Notes under the pieces: generated by a model
Told to the model about the DNA's origin: nothing
The model's database searches: none
Seen by the model: the letters and a program-made list of their open reading frames with translations, nothing else
In this document: in pieces, positions 46,595 to 55,584 of the stretch
Layout of the letters: every line of letters starts with the position of its first letter
Numbering within the stretch: position 1 is the stretch's first letter
Translations under genes and position numbers: made by a program
DNA from: an uncultured Tateyamaria sp.
Lineage (GTDB): Bacteria; Pseudomonadota; Alphaproteobacteria; Rhodobacterales; Rhodobacteraceae
Reading direction: 5' to 3'
Length of the DNA stretch: 64,000 nucleotides
NCBI RefSeq assembly: GCF_947497045.1
Contig: NZ_CANMEU010000012.1
Coordinates: forward strand, 39,439-103,438

Positions 46595-47002
46595 ATGGCG
46601 CGCACACGGCTGCCCCAACGCCGCAAGGGCGCCGTCTTTGACAGCTCTCTGGCGATCATCAACATCGTGCTTTTGCTGATCTTTTTCTTTATCACCACCG
46701 GCTCACTGATGAGCTCGCGCACGGTCGAGGTGGCCTTGCCGGAAACCACCCGCCTGCCCCTTGATCTGCTACCTGACCCGCTGTTGATCGTGACCGGGGA
46801 CATGGCGATGCTGCTGAATGGGGAACCGATCGAAAAAGGCGCATTGTCCGACGCCCTCATCGACAGCCCCACCGTCTACGTTCTGGCCGACCGTGATCTG
46901 GGCGCGTCCGCCCTTCTGGGCCTGCTTGACGCCGAAGAGTTGATTGCCGTCGAAGTGCAGCTTGTCACGCTCCACCTCAATACCGAGGACGCGCCGGAAT
47001 GA
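46595..47002 (+). CDS. ExbD/TolR-family protein (second copy)
   Basis: 135 residues. Membrane helix SSLAIINIVLLLIFFFITTGSL follows FD; the usual helix Asp is replaced by Asn (IIN) or lies just ahead at FDSSLA, so its proton role may differ from that of the first copy. A periplasmic alpha/beta domain follows (LLIVTGDMAMLLNGEPIEKGAL, then VYVLADRD). ATG at 46595 lies just after the stop of the first copy, and its end overlaps the TonB-like gene (ATGA). Confidence 0.75.
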   Translation: MARTRLPQRRKGAVFDSSLAIINIVLLLIFFFITTGSLMSSRTVEVALPETTRLPLDLLPDPLLIVTGDMAMLLNGEPIEKGALSDALIDSPTVYVLADRDLGASALLGLLDAEELIAVEVQLVTLHLNTEDAPE

Positions 47003-48675
47003 GCTTTCTGCCCCATGCCGCCTCCAAAGGCCTGACGTGGTACGGATCGCTCACCGCCTCCGCGCTCACCCATGCGGGTGTCGTGGGCTTTTTCCTGTTT
47101 TCGGGGGCTGTGGCCTTTCTTCCCGAACCCGAAATCAACGAACCTGACGCGCCCGAATTTGCCGTCAGTCTCGAAATTCTGGACGCCGATATCGTGGACG
47201 AGGCCGAGGTGATCGACGAAAGCACCGTGATCCCACCGGATGCCATCGCGCTTGACCCCGAAGACCTCGCCACCCTGGCCCCGGACGATGATGTTCTGGC
47301 CCCTCTGGATGAGGACACGCTTGGCCCGCTTCAGGACGAAGCATTGGCCCCAAGTGACGCACTTGCCCTGCCCGACGATGTGGCAGCGACCGAACCTGAA
47401 TTGACCGAACCGGACCTGCCTGAACCCGAGGTCATCGCGCCCGAGGTACTGGAGCCGGAAGTGACCGAGCCGGAAGCCGTCGAACCCGAAGTGGTGGAAC
47501 CTGAGCCCACAGAGCCTGAGATCGCAGATCTGCAACCCGAAGAGACCGGGATTGCAGTCCCCGACGATACGCCTGCGATCCCAGAACCAGAGCCGACACC
47601 GACACCCGAGCCGCTGGTCGTGGCCCCCGAAGACCCCTCGCCGCTGGCCATTGATGGTCTCAGCCCCATTGACGACACGGTGCTGAATCCATTGGCCGAA
47701 GGTGGCGCAGGCCCCCTGCCCGATGTCGGTCCCGAAGAAGGTGACGCACTCGTTCTTGCACCTGAACCGACGCCCGCGCCGGATGAGCTGGCGCTTCTTG
47801 CGCCGGAACCGGCACCTGAACCCGCCCCGCCCGTCGTGACACCTGACGAGGACGCCCCCGCACCTGTCGCCTTGCCCGATCCTGTGGAACCGGAGGTGAC
47901 AGAACCCGAGGTGGTCGTCCCCGATGAGGGCGAAACCGCCGATACAGAGCCTGAAATCACCGAACCCGATGGTGAGGGTGCAGGCGATGGCACCGCCGAG
48001 GCCCCTGTGGCCCCCTCTGCACCCGCCACGCGGCCCCTGCCCAACCCCACTGCATCAGACATCGCAATTGGCCAGTTGCTGCGCCGCATCCGCGCCACGC
48101 CGCAACCGCAATGCACACTCGCCCTGCCCCGCCGCGCGGGCGGCGATCCGGGGGCCGGTGTGTCCTTTATCGGGGCCGATCTGGATGTGCTGGATGAACT
48201 GGCGGGACGGGTCGTTGATGATCTGGATTTCGAACCCATCCAGACCCGCGAAGAGATCGACCTGCGCCAATGCGCCACCCTCGACGTACTGCGCCAGTCC
48301 GACAGCTATCCCGCCAGCCGCATCGGCCTCGCGCTCGACAGCACCAGCCTTGTCAGCGGGGACAGTCTGTCAGGCCGTGTGATCGGTGCCGAGGGGCTGT
48401 TTGTGACGCTGCTGCTGGTTGATGACAACGGGGTGGTGCAGGACATGACGCCTTTCGTGCGGCTTGAGGGGAACACTCCGGTGTTCGAGGCCCCCGTGGC
48501 GCGCTCCGGCCCCAACCGGGCCACCCGGCAGATCCTTCTGGCTCTGGGCACCCAAGGCGCACCTCTCGCCGTGACCGACCGGATCGGCAACGTGGCACAG
48601 GACGTGTTTGCCCCCATCCCCGGCGACGTTTTGCGGGCCATGGTGTTCGGGATCGCAACCTTCGACGTCCGCTAA
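46999..48675 (+). CDS. TonB/TolA-like protein with Pro/Glu repeats and a PpkA-like C-terminal domain
   Basis: 558 residues. Short cytoplasmic start, one membrane helix at about 19-41 (TASALTHAGVVGFFLFSGAV), then 310 periplasmic residues rich in Pro, Glu, Asp, including tandem EPEV-type units (PEVLEPEVTEPEAVEPEVVE), a spacer like that of TonB or TolA. The globular C-terminus (about 355-558) contains PQCTLALPRR, GAGVSFIGADLDVLDEL, LRQCATLDVLRQ and FVTLLLVDDNGVVQD, and looks homologous to the C-terminal domain of the kinase encoded at 48.7-50.8 kb. No classical TonB C-terminal domain was seen. Coupled to ExbD by ATGA overlap. Confidence 0.7.
   Translation: MSFLPHAASKGLTWYGSLTASALTHAGVVGFFLFSGAVAFLPEPEINEPDAPEFAVSLEILDADIVDEAEVIDESTVIPPDAIALDPEDLATLAPDDDVLAPLDEDTLGPLQDEALAPSDALALPDDVAATEPELTEPDLPEPEVIAPEVLEPEVTEPEAVEPEVVEPEPTEPEIADLQPEETGIAVPDDTPAIPEPEPTPTPEPLVVAPEDPSPLAIDGLSPIDDTVLNPLAEGGAGPLPDVGPEEGDALVLAPEPTPAPDELALLAPEPAPEPAPPVVTPDEDAPAPVALPDPVEPEVTEPEVVVPDEGETADTEPEITEPDGEGAGDGTAEAPVAPSAPATRPLPNPTASDIAIGQLLRRIRATPQPQCTLALPRRAGGDPGAGVSFIGADLDVLDELAGRVVDDLDFEPIQTREEIDLRQCATLDVLRQSDSYPASRIGLALDSTSLVSGDSLSGRVIGAEGLFVTLLLVDDNGVVQDMTPFVRLEGNTPVFEAPVARSGPNRATRQILLALGTQGAPLAVTDRIGNVAQDVFAPIPGDVLRAMVFGIATFDVR
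47395..47545 (+). repeat. Tandem Glu-Pro-Glu-Val coding repeats in the TonB-like gene
   Basis: About ten imperfect 4-6 codon units of the form EPEx(x)PE are packed here, encoding the extended periplasmic spacer. Similar but sparser units continue to about 47960. Such low-complexity tracts change length readily by slippage. Confidence 0.6.
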
Positions 48676-48691
48676 GCCAAGGCGCCAGGAG

Positions 48692-50791
48692 CTAACGGGT
48701 CAACTCCAGAAACGCGACATCCGCCGCCCCCTGCCCGTCCGTGGCCAACTCGCGGGTCATCAGCGGCAGGATATCCGCCGCCTGCGTCCCGTCACGCATC
48801 GCGCCTGCCCGCACCAGCGGGCTGTCCGAAGCGGTCGCCACGATCATGTAAACCCCCGGTGCCGCCGACCCAAGCCGAAAGGCAAAGCGGCGCTCGTCGC
48901 CAATGGCATCATCAAACTGACGCATCAGCGAGAAGACCTGCCCGTTCGGGTCCACCAGCGCCAGCCAGTTCTCGCGACCCGTGCTGCCATGCAGCGTGCC
49001 CAGCACACCATCGGACCGGGACAAGGTGTTGGCGGCCAGCGACAACTCCACCCCGGCCCCGCGCGTGCCCTGCAAACTACGTGCAAAATCCAACACCGCA
49101 CATTGCGCCGGAGTCACACCACGCGGCACCACATCCGGGGTACTGCCAAAGGCGGCCCCGAATGCCTCGCCAATCCCCTGCAACGGGGTCAGATCAGCGG
49201 CAAAACCCTCGATCAGACCCGCACTCTCTCCATGGGTGCGGCGCGCAGCATAAGCACACTCCTGCGGCACGGTCTCGGCCAGGAACGTCGCACGGCTGCC
49301 CGGAACACGGGTCAACCCGGCTGTCACCGGATCGGTGTCGGCGCTGGCAACCTCTTCACCGCCCGCCACCAGATCACCGCCAAAGTAATAGGCCGCCCCA
49401 CCGGCACCCGCCAAAGCGAGCAACAGCACGGCAACCATGACACCGCGACCACCCGACTTTTGGGGCGAGGCGGCGGCAGAGGCACTGCGCGAAGCACCCG
49501 CCTGCGTCCCAGTCGAACTGGCCGCAAAAGGCACCGCCTGCAAGCCGGGGACCGACCGGTCCTGCGTCGGAACTGCGGGGGGCAACGTGCCACGCGACCG
49601 GGTGGTGGGACCCCCATCCAAAGCGCGCAACTCGTCCATCACAGCCGCCATGCCGGGCATCCGTTGGGCCGGATCAGGCTGCAACATCTCGTGCAGGATC
49701 GGCTGGAACTCCTCTGGGACCATGCTGATATCCGGCACACCCATGCGCATCTGCACCGCTTCGGCAAAGTTGCCACCCATGTTGTAGGGCTTGCCCATCA
49801 ACATCGCGATCATCAGCAACCCAAGGGAATAGACGTCACTGGGGCCCTCGGCCTGGCCACCAAACGATCCCAACTGCTCGGGCGAGACATATTTCAACTT
49901 GCCCGCAAACTCGTTGCCAATGGTGACATCCTTGACCGTGGACGAGCGGGAAATCCCAAAGTCGATCAAGACGGCCTGACCGATATCACCGTCCTGCAAC
50001 ATCACGTTGTCGGGGGACAAATCGCGGTGGACAACGCCAATATTGTGGGCACGCTCAAGACCATCGGCCAAGCGCATGGTCAGCTTGATGACGTCAGCAC
50101 GGGCCAGAGGGCCATCATCTTTCAAGACATCCGACAGCTTGGTGCCCTGAATGAAACCCATGACCAAAGCGTGCAGATTCAGGTTCTGATCCGGGGGAAC
50201 ATAGGCGAAATAGCGGACAATCGCGTCGTGATGGAGCTGACGCAGCACGCGGGCCTCACGGCGGAACATGTCAGCGACCTTGGTATCCTCGGCCATCTCG
50301 GGCAGGATCACCTTGATGGCAACGGACTCGCCTGTGCCGATCTCGACACCCCGGAACACGCGGCCCATGCCGCCCTGATCCAGCCGTTCCTCGACACGGT
50401 ACATGTTGTTGATGACCAGACCCGGCTCAAGCGTATTGAGAGGGGTGGGCGCAGCCCCCGGCGGGGGCGGCACAACAGATGCGGTATTGGTGTGGGTGAC
50501 GGGACCGGCACCCGCGCCCTCATCCCCCGTGGCAGAGACGATTTCGGTGGCCTCGTCATCTGCGTCAAAAGGCTCGGAAGGGGCGGCCGTGCGACCGGGG
50601 CCGGGATCGCGCACCACAACGGTGCGATCAGCATCGTCCGCGTCATCGGCTGAAGCCTCCTCTGGCGGGCTTGGCGCATCGGACGCATCCGCATCCTTGG
50701 CCGCAGGCTGAGGCCGAAACAGAATCGTCTTGTCGTCATCGTCGCCATCCACCTCGGGGGTGTCGGGGCGCGTTTTCTTGTCGTCGCTCAT
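48692..50791 (-). CDS. ppkA: Transmembrane Ser/Thr kinase of T6SS type (PpkA/TagE)
   Basis: 699 residues. Acidic N-terminus with two DDxKT/DxRT motifs (Thr22 in DDDDKTILF, Thr57 in DADRTVVV), likely phosphorylation sites. Kinase domain about 131-390: glycine loop QGGMGRVFRG, ATP lysine Lys160 (VAIK), HRDLSPDN at 255-262, DFG at 277-279, YVSPEQ. One membrane helix about 451-470. The remaining 230 residues are predicted periplasmic and resemble the C-terminus of the TonB-like protein encoded next door. Known PpkA proteins phosphorylate T6SS components. Start overlaps the phosphatase stop (ATGA). It converges on the TonB-like gene 17 bases away. Confidence 0.85.
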   Translation of the reverse strand: MSDDKKTRPDTPEVDGDDDDKTILFRPQPAAKDADASDAPSPPEEASADDADDADRTVVVRDPGPGRTAAPSEPFDADDEATEIVSATGDEGAGAGPVTHTNTASVVPPPPGAAPTPLNTLEPGLVINNMYRVEERLDQGGMGRVFRGVEIGTGESVAIKVILPEMAEDTKVADMFRREARVLRQLHHDAIVRYFAYVPPDQNLNLHALVMGFIQGTKLSDVLKDDGPLARADVIKLTMRLADGLERAHNIGVVHRDLSPDNVMLQDGDIGQAVLIDFGISRSSTVKDVTIGNEFAGKLKYVSPEQLGSFGGQAEGPSDVYSLGLLMIAMLMGKPYNMGGNFAEAVQMRMGVPDISMVPEEFQPILHEMLQPDPAQRMPGMAAVMDELRALDGGPTTRSRGTLPPAVPTQDRSVPGLQAVPFAASSTGTQAGASRSASAAASPQKSGGRGVMVAVLLLALAGAGGAAYYFGGDLVAGGEEVASADTDPVTAGLTRVPGSRATFLAETVPQECAYAARRTHGESAGLIEGFAADLTPLQGIGEAFGAAFGSTPDVVPRGVTPAQCAVLDFARSLQGTRGAGVELSLAANTLSRSDGVLGTLHGSTGRENWLALVDPNGQVFSLMRQFDDAIGDERRFAFRLGSAAPGVYMIVATASDSPLVRAGAMRDGTQAADILPLMTRELATDGQGAADVAFLELTR

Positions 50792-51603
50792 TGCAGTCCT
50801 CGAAACTCGGGATACTCACCGTCCACGGCCAACCCCGGCAAACTCAATCTATGACAGCGCACAATGACAACAGACACGTTGTCCTTTCCGCCACGCGCAA
50901 GGGCGGTGCCCACCAAATGCGCGCACATCCCGTCCAGCGGGAAATCTACGCCCTCATACAACACTTCCGCCAATTCTGAATCTTCGAAATATTCCGTCAA
51001 ACCATCCGAACACAAAAGGAAAAGGTCCCCATCCTCCAGCGTTCCCTCGACCATGTCACATTCAGGCAGTTCCGTCACGCCAATGGCGCGGGTGATCACG
51101 TTTTTGCGGGGCCAGCTTTCGGCCTGCTCTGCGGTGATGGATCCGGCATCAAGCAGGGCCTGCACTTCGGTGTGATCACGGGTCACACGGGTCAGTTTCT
51201 GGCCGCGCATGCGGTAGACGCGGCTGTCACCGGACCAGATGCAGGCAAAGTGGTCCTGCTGAATGATCAGGGCCGCAACCGTGGCCCCGATGGTGCCCCG
51301 GCCCACCTCGACGGCGTGGGCCTGAATGGTGGCATTGGCGCGGGTGAGGCGATCCATGAACCGCGCGCGCAAATCCATCGCGCCTGCGGGCACACCAATG
51401 GTTTCCATCTCGGCCACGATGGCCTGACTGGCAAAATCGCCTGCGGTATGACCGCCCATCCCGTCAGCCACCAGCCACAACCCCGACATGGGTTGGACAA
51501 GCAGGCTGTCCTCGTTCAGCTTGCGCACCCGGCCGACATCCGTTCGGGCACTGGTCTCGAACGACATCAGGCCCTCGGCAGGTGTCACCGTATCATCGTT
51601 CAT
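50788..51603 (-). CDS. pppA: PP2C-type Ser/Thr phosphatase (PppA)
   Basis: 271 residues with the PP2C metal and catalytic motifs in order: DVGRVRKLNEDSLL, LVADGMGGHTAGD, WSGDSRVYRMR, LLCSDGLTEYF and GGKDNVSVVIV. It would reverse the phosphorylation made by PpkA. ATG at 51603 overlaps the TagF stop (ATGA), fixing the start; an internal ATG at residue 13 is less likely. Cytoplasmic. Confidence 0.9.
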   Translation of the reverse strand: MNDDTVTPAEGLMSFETSARTDVGRVRKLNEDSLLVQPMSGLWLVADGMGGHTAGDFASQAIVAEMETIGVPAGAMDLRARFMDRLTRANATIQAHAVEVGRGTIGATVAALIIQQDHFACIWSGDSRVYRMRGQKLTRVTRDHTEVQALLDAGSITAEQAESWPRKNVITRAIGVTELPECDMVEGTLEDGDLFLLCSDGLTEYFEDSELAEVLYEGVDFPLDGMCAHLVGTALARGGKDNVSVVIVRCHRLSLPGLAVDGEYPEFRGLQ

Positions 51604-52310
51604 CTGCGTCCACCCTCCTCAGCGTGGCCATCGTCGTCCTGTGCGGGCATGGTGTCGGTGTCGACCTCAGCCATCAGCCAGCGCAAGGCGCGTGCGTTCG
51701 GCAACCCGTTTGTCCCCATCCAGCCGGCATCGCGGCCCGCCCCTGCCGGATACCACCAATGGCTCCGACCCAGTTGGGCACGGGCTGCGTCCGTGGCGCG
51801 TGCATCCCGCATCAGCCGGGGCAAATCCCCATCTGCCCGCTGTCCCCATATCATCCCAGTAGGGCGCATTTGTGGCACTGTGCCATTGATCGGGGGGACG
51901 GCGATACCCTCAATCAACCCCTGCACCCCGCCTTGAGTGAAAGTGGTTGCATCTAGGTCGCGCAATGCGCCCTCAAGAGCCACATAAAACCCCTCGTCAT
52001 GGTCAGGGTGGACGGGCGGAACCGTGTCATAGCCCGCAACACCGACGATCAGCGGATAGCGCCGCCCGACCCTGTCCCACGATGGCACCCAGATGCCCAT
52101 CAGCGGCACCCCGATCACATCCGCACCGATCCACACCCGCAAGGGCGGTGCGTTGTCCCATGCGCTCTCCCATCCTTCACCCAGCTCTTTACGCAAGGCT
52201 GTCAGGCAGGGTTGCACCCAGGCCTCCAGCTGCGTCAGGGCGGCAGGGTCCAGCCCCGCTGTCAGGAAATCGCCAAAACCCGGATGTTTGCCATAGATCA
52301 CCGTGGTCAT
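51600..52310 (-). CDS. tagF: T6SS-associated protein TagF (ImpM)
   Basis: About 236 residues with the TagF signature VIYGKHPGFGDFL at the start, LRVWIGADVIGVPLMGIWVP, then SWDRVGRRYPLIVG and SHWWYPAG. TagF acts as a post-translational brake on T6SS assembly, acting with the PpkA/PppA switch. ATG at 52310 is set by the conserved N-terminus; the open frame upstream lies inside the next gene. It starts five bases before the stop of tssM. Confidence 0.9.
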   Translation of the reverse strand: MTTVIYGKHPGFGDFLTAGLDPAALTQLEAWVQPCLTALRKELGEGWESAWDNAPPLRVWIGADVIGVPLMGIWVPSWDRVGRRYPLIVGVAGYDTVPPVHPDHDEGFYVALEGALRDLDATTFTQGGVQGLIEGIAVPPINGTVPQMRPTGMIWGQRADGDLPRLMRDARATDAARAQLGRSHWWYPAGAGRDAGWMGTNGLPNARALRWLMAEVDTDTMPAQDDDGHAEEGGRR

Positions 52311-52314
52311 GGGC

Positions 52315-55300
52315 CTATTCCAGCGTGTCCAGGCAGGTGAAATCGGACCATATAGGCCCAACAAACGGTGGGGGGGCCGCTCCCTCCGCTGCGCCCAGCA
52401 TCATACGAAACGCATGAGGGCCCACGGTGTGGGTGGCTTCGGCCCCTGCCCCGTTGGTCTGCACGTCGCTACCCACGCGCAGCGCCTCGACGATGGCCCA
52501 GGCACCGCCTTTCAACTCAAGCTCTGCGGCATTGGCCTCACCCGCGTTGACACTCCAGCGCATCCCCCGCACATCGGACGGCCATTGCACCGCAATCCCC
52601 GGCCCACCCGACACCAGCCGCTGCGCGCCATTGCCCAGATCAACATCGATTGACACGACGTCGGCACTCACCCCGCCAATGCGTAGGCTCAAGGTCATGT
52701 CCGGCACCGCGGAACTATCGGGAAACACCGCGCCCCGCATCCGTGCCATCGCGTCAAAGTCGCGGCGGGCCATGTCCGACATCGGCAGGGCGATATCCCC
52801 CTGCCCCGCATAGGTCGCCCAATAACGATCCACATGCCCGCCATACCCAAAGAACGCCGCGAAATCGACAACGGGCAACGGCTTCTCAATCGGGCCGCCA
52901 AAGGGATAGAACGGCGCAATCCGCGCACGACACACCCCTGTCACATCCGCGCGCAACGCCGCCTGCGCTGCCCCCAACCCCACATCAGCCACCATGCGCT
53001 GTATGGGCGCGGGCATAGCCGCCGCACGCGCCGTCACAACGGGCCAGCGGGCCGGATCAGACGCCAACCCCGTCACATCACGCACAACAAGGTCCACGGG
53101 GGTCGCCCCACCCTGCTCCCGCACCGCCGCAAACCACGGGGCAAACGGACGCTGCACCGCCTCCGCGCGCCGACGCAACTCACCAACAGCGACACCACCC
53201 CACAAATCTCTTATATTTTTCAACGCACTAGAGTCTCCACCCGTCATAGGATCAGGATCCAAAACCGCACTCAACCGGGTCTGCACAGCCACCACACGGG
53301 CCAGCGACGGGGCGACGGACATGGCACTCGCGCCATCAATCCGGGACAGCATCTCGGACCACACCGCCTCAAATCGCGCCGCATAAAGGGCATGCACATC
53401 CGCCACCAGCGCACCCCGCTGCGTGGCAGAGGCAGGACCACGGGCCAACACCCACGCATCCGCCTCGACATAGGCTGGCGCCGCCACCAAGGCCTGCTGA
53501 AACGCGCTCCAATACCCTTCAAAGGTGAACAGACCCGGCACAACCAAGGTCGCCGGATCACGACCATCCACCAGCCGCAAGCCGGACGGATCCGGCAACG
53601 CCTTGCCCAGGGACCAGGCCGACAACACACCCGCCTCCGCCTCAATCGCGGACATCACCTGCACAGCCAGGGGCAGACCGGACAACTCCAACCGGGCGCG
53701 GTCCACCAACGCCTTGTTGGGCTTGATGGGCGGGGACACACGATCATCCAACGCCAGCATCGCAGACAAATGGGCATTGATCGCACGGTACTCGGTATCC
53801 GACCCCGACACCGCATATTCACGGCTCCACGCCTCGGCAAAGAAACTCTGGATCGCCAGATCATCATCCCGGCCATCCTGTTCCTTGGCGAGCAGGATAT
53901 AGACCTTGAGCGCGCGATAAGCCGCCGCATGATCCGCATCGATCAAGGCCTGGCCCAAACGACGCTCGGCCAGCAGCATCATGCGCGGACGCAACAGGCG
54001 CTCAAGACTGTCGGAATAGGCGTCGACCGCCGCACCGCGCAAGGTGGCACGACGCGACAAACCCAACTGTTCAAGCTGGCTTTGCGGGCGCGGATCGGCG
54101 TACCCCGCCGGGATGACACGAACGGCGGCCAAAGCAGGCAAAAGCGGACGGGTGGCGGCATTCTCGACATAGCGAGCCGTCAATAACGGGGCCGCGCGGG
54201 TGGCATAGGCACTGGCCTGCGCATCAGCCTCGCGCACCAGCGACGCGTTCTTCCAGAAACTGTAGCCAAAGGCCGCCATCGCCGCCAGGCTGGCCGTGAC
54301 AATCACGGTCTTGGCAAAGCCGCGAAACAGGGCCCGTCGCAGCATCCGGGCGCGGTCATAACCCACCCAATCCCGCTCGGCAAAAATCACTTTCTTGAGC
54401 AGATCATGCAGGAAATAGCTGCGACCCCGCCCCGACATGAACGAGGGCTGCAAGCCCCCTGCCCCGGCACGTGCACCAAGGACCTGATCAATCGGCGTGC
54501 CTTCCTGCGTGCCGGACGTGAAATAGAACCCGCGCAGGATCGCCTTGTTGGCGCTCGCATCCTCGAACACGCCCTGCAAAAAATCGGTCACCCTGGTCTC
54601 TAACAGCGCCATTTGAGCCGGAAACCCGAAGATGGCGATGCGGGTCGCACTGTCCAATTCCTCTGCCATGCGGTCGGTCACCTCATCCGACAAACGGCGC
54701 ACGAGGCGGGCATATTCGGCAGACGCCGTGCGCCATGTCTCATGCGCACGGTCGCGGGTCTGAAACGTGACACCCCAAACACCCCGCCGGCGCAACTCGT
54801 CAAAGGCACCAAAATACTGGCGGAACCCGGCAATCATGTCCGCCTTGGTGAACATCACATAGACCGGGACATGAGTGCGCAGGGTGCTGTGAACCTCTGC
54901 AAGACGCGCCCGAACCGTGTCAGCATGACCGCGCAGGGTTGCTTCGTCGGCTGTCAACAAATCCGCGCAGGACAGGGCCAGAATGACGCCATTGATGGGC
55001 TGATCCGGACGCGCGGTTTTCAACTGCTCCAGAAAGGCGGCCCAACTGGCGCGATCAGCGGTCGCATCACTGTCCTGCGTCGTATAGCGGCCCGCCGTAT
55101 CCACAAGTACCGCGTCGCGCGCAAACCAGAAATCGCAGTTGCGCGTGCCGCCAAAACCGGCCACAGCCCCCGGATCCGTGTCCGGAAAATCAAGGCCAGA
55201 ATGGACCAGCGCCGTGGTCTTGCCCGCCCCCGGCGGACCAATCAGAACATACCACGGCAAATCATAAAGCGCGGTCGCCCCACCCGCCTCTTTCAGCTTG

Positions 55301-55584
55301 GCAACGGCGCCCTGCATGCGTTCCGCAAGGATCGCGCCATCGCCCGCCTTGGCATCCATCAGACTGCGCTCAAGGGCTTGGGCCGATTTGCGCCGTGCCC
55401 GATGGCGCAACAAGGCGACCAGCAACAGGCTCAGCAAAATAGCCCCGATCAGGGCCGCGCGCACCTCGGACAAGGCCAGCACATCATTGCCAAGTAGGGG
55501 CAGCCCCACCCAGATCGACGCACTCAACGCGACCGCACCAACCAGATAGGTCAGAACAGCAAAAACCGCGCGCACCACTCTCAC
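52315..55584 (-). CDS. tssM: IcmF-family inner-membrane protein TssM
   Basis: 1089 residues from GTG. Two membrane helices at about 10-32 and 42-60, then the cytoplasmic NTPase domain with Walker A GPPGAGKTT at about 116-124 and a third helix near residue 420 (IVTASLAAMAAFGYSFWK). The large periplasmic part ends in the IcmF C-terminal region (PFYPFGG, VDFAAFFGYGGHVDRYW, and VSIDVDLGNGAQRL). Slightly shorter than typical TssM. Its start overlaps the stop of tssL (GTGA). With TssL it forms the membrane channel and anchor of T6SS. Confidence 0.9.
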   Translation of the reverse strand: MRVVRAVFAVLTYLVGAVALSASIWVGLPLLGNDVLALSEVRAALIGAILLSLLLVALLRHRARRKSAQALERSLMDAKAGDGAILAERMQGAVAKLKEAGGATALYDLPWYVLIGPPGAGKTTALVHSGLDFPDTDPGAVAGFGGTRNCDFWFARDAVLVDTAGRYTTQDSDATADRASWAAFLEQLKTARPDQPINGVILALSCADLLTADEATLRGHADTVRARLAEVHSTLRTHVPVYVMFTKADMIAGFRQYFGAFDELRRRGVWGVTFQTRDRAHETWRTASAEYARLVRRLSDEVTDRMAEELDSATRIAIFGFPAQMALLETRVTDFLQGVFEDASANKAILRGFYFTSGTQEGTPIDQVLGARAGAGGLQPSFMSGRGRSYFLHDLLKKVIFAERDWVGYDRARMLRRALFRGFAKTVIVTASLAAMAAFGYSFWKNASLVREADAQASAYATRAAPLLTARYVENAATRPLLPALAAVRVIPAGYADPRPQSQLEQLGLSRRATLRGAAVDAYSDSLERLLRPRMMLLAERRLGQALIDADHAAAYRALKVYILLAKEQDGRDDDLAIQSFFAEAWSREYAVSGSDTEYRAINAHLSAMLALDDRVSPPIKPNKALVDRARLELSGLPLAVQVMSAIEAEAGVLSAWSLGKALPDPSGLRLVDGRDPATLVVPGLFTFEGYWSAFQQALVAAPAYVEADAWVLARGPASATQRGALVADVHALYAARFEAVWSEMLSRIDGASAMSVAPSLARVVAVQTRLSAVLDPDPMTGGDSSALKNIRDLWGGVAVGELRRRAEAVQRPFAPWFAAVREQGGATPVDLVVRDVTGLASDPARWPVVTARAAAMPAPIQRMVADVGLGAAQAALRADVTGVCRARIAPFYPFGGPIEKPLPVVDFAAFFGYGGHVDRYWATYAGQGDIALPMSDMARRDFDAMARMRGAVFPDSSAVPDMTLSLRIGGVSADVVSIDVDLGNGAQRLVSGGPGIAVQWPSDVRGMRWSVNAGEANAAELELKGGAWAIVEALRVGSDVQTNGAGAEATHTVGPHAFRMMLGAAEGAAPPPFVGPIWSDFTCLDTLE

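Noticed and set aside
48608..50653. 681-codon plus-strand open frame opposite the kinase gene
   Set aside because: The minus strand encodes a full kinase with all motifs; the plus frame is Arg/His/Gln-rich shadow.
52834..54186. 450-codon plus-strand open frame opposite tssM
   Set aside because: Shadow of the TssM gene; no recognisable protein features.
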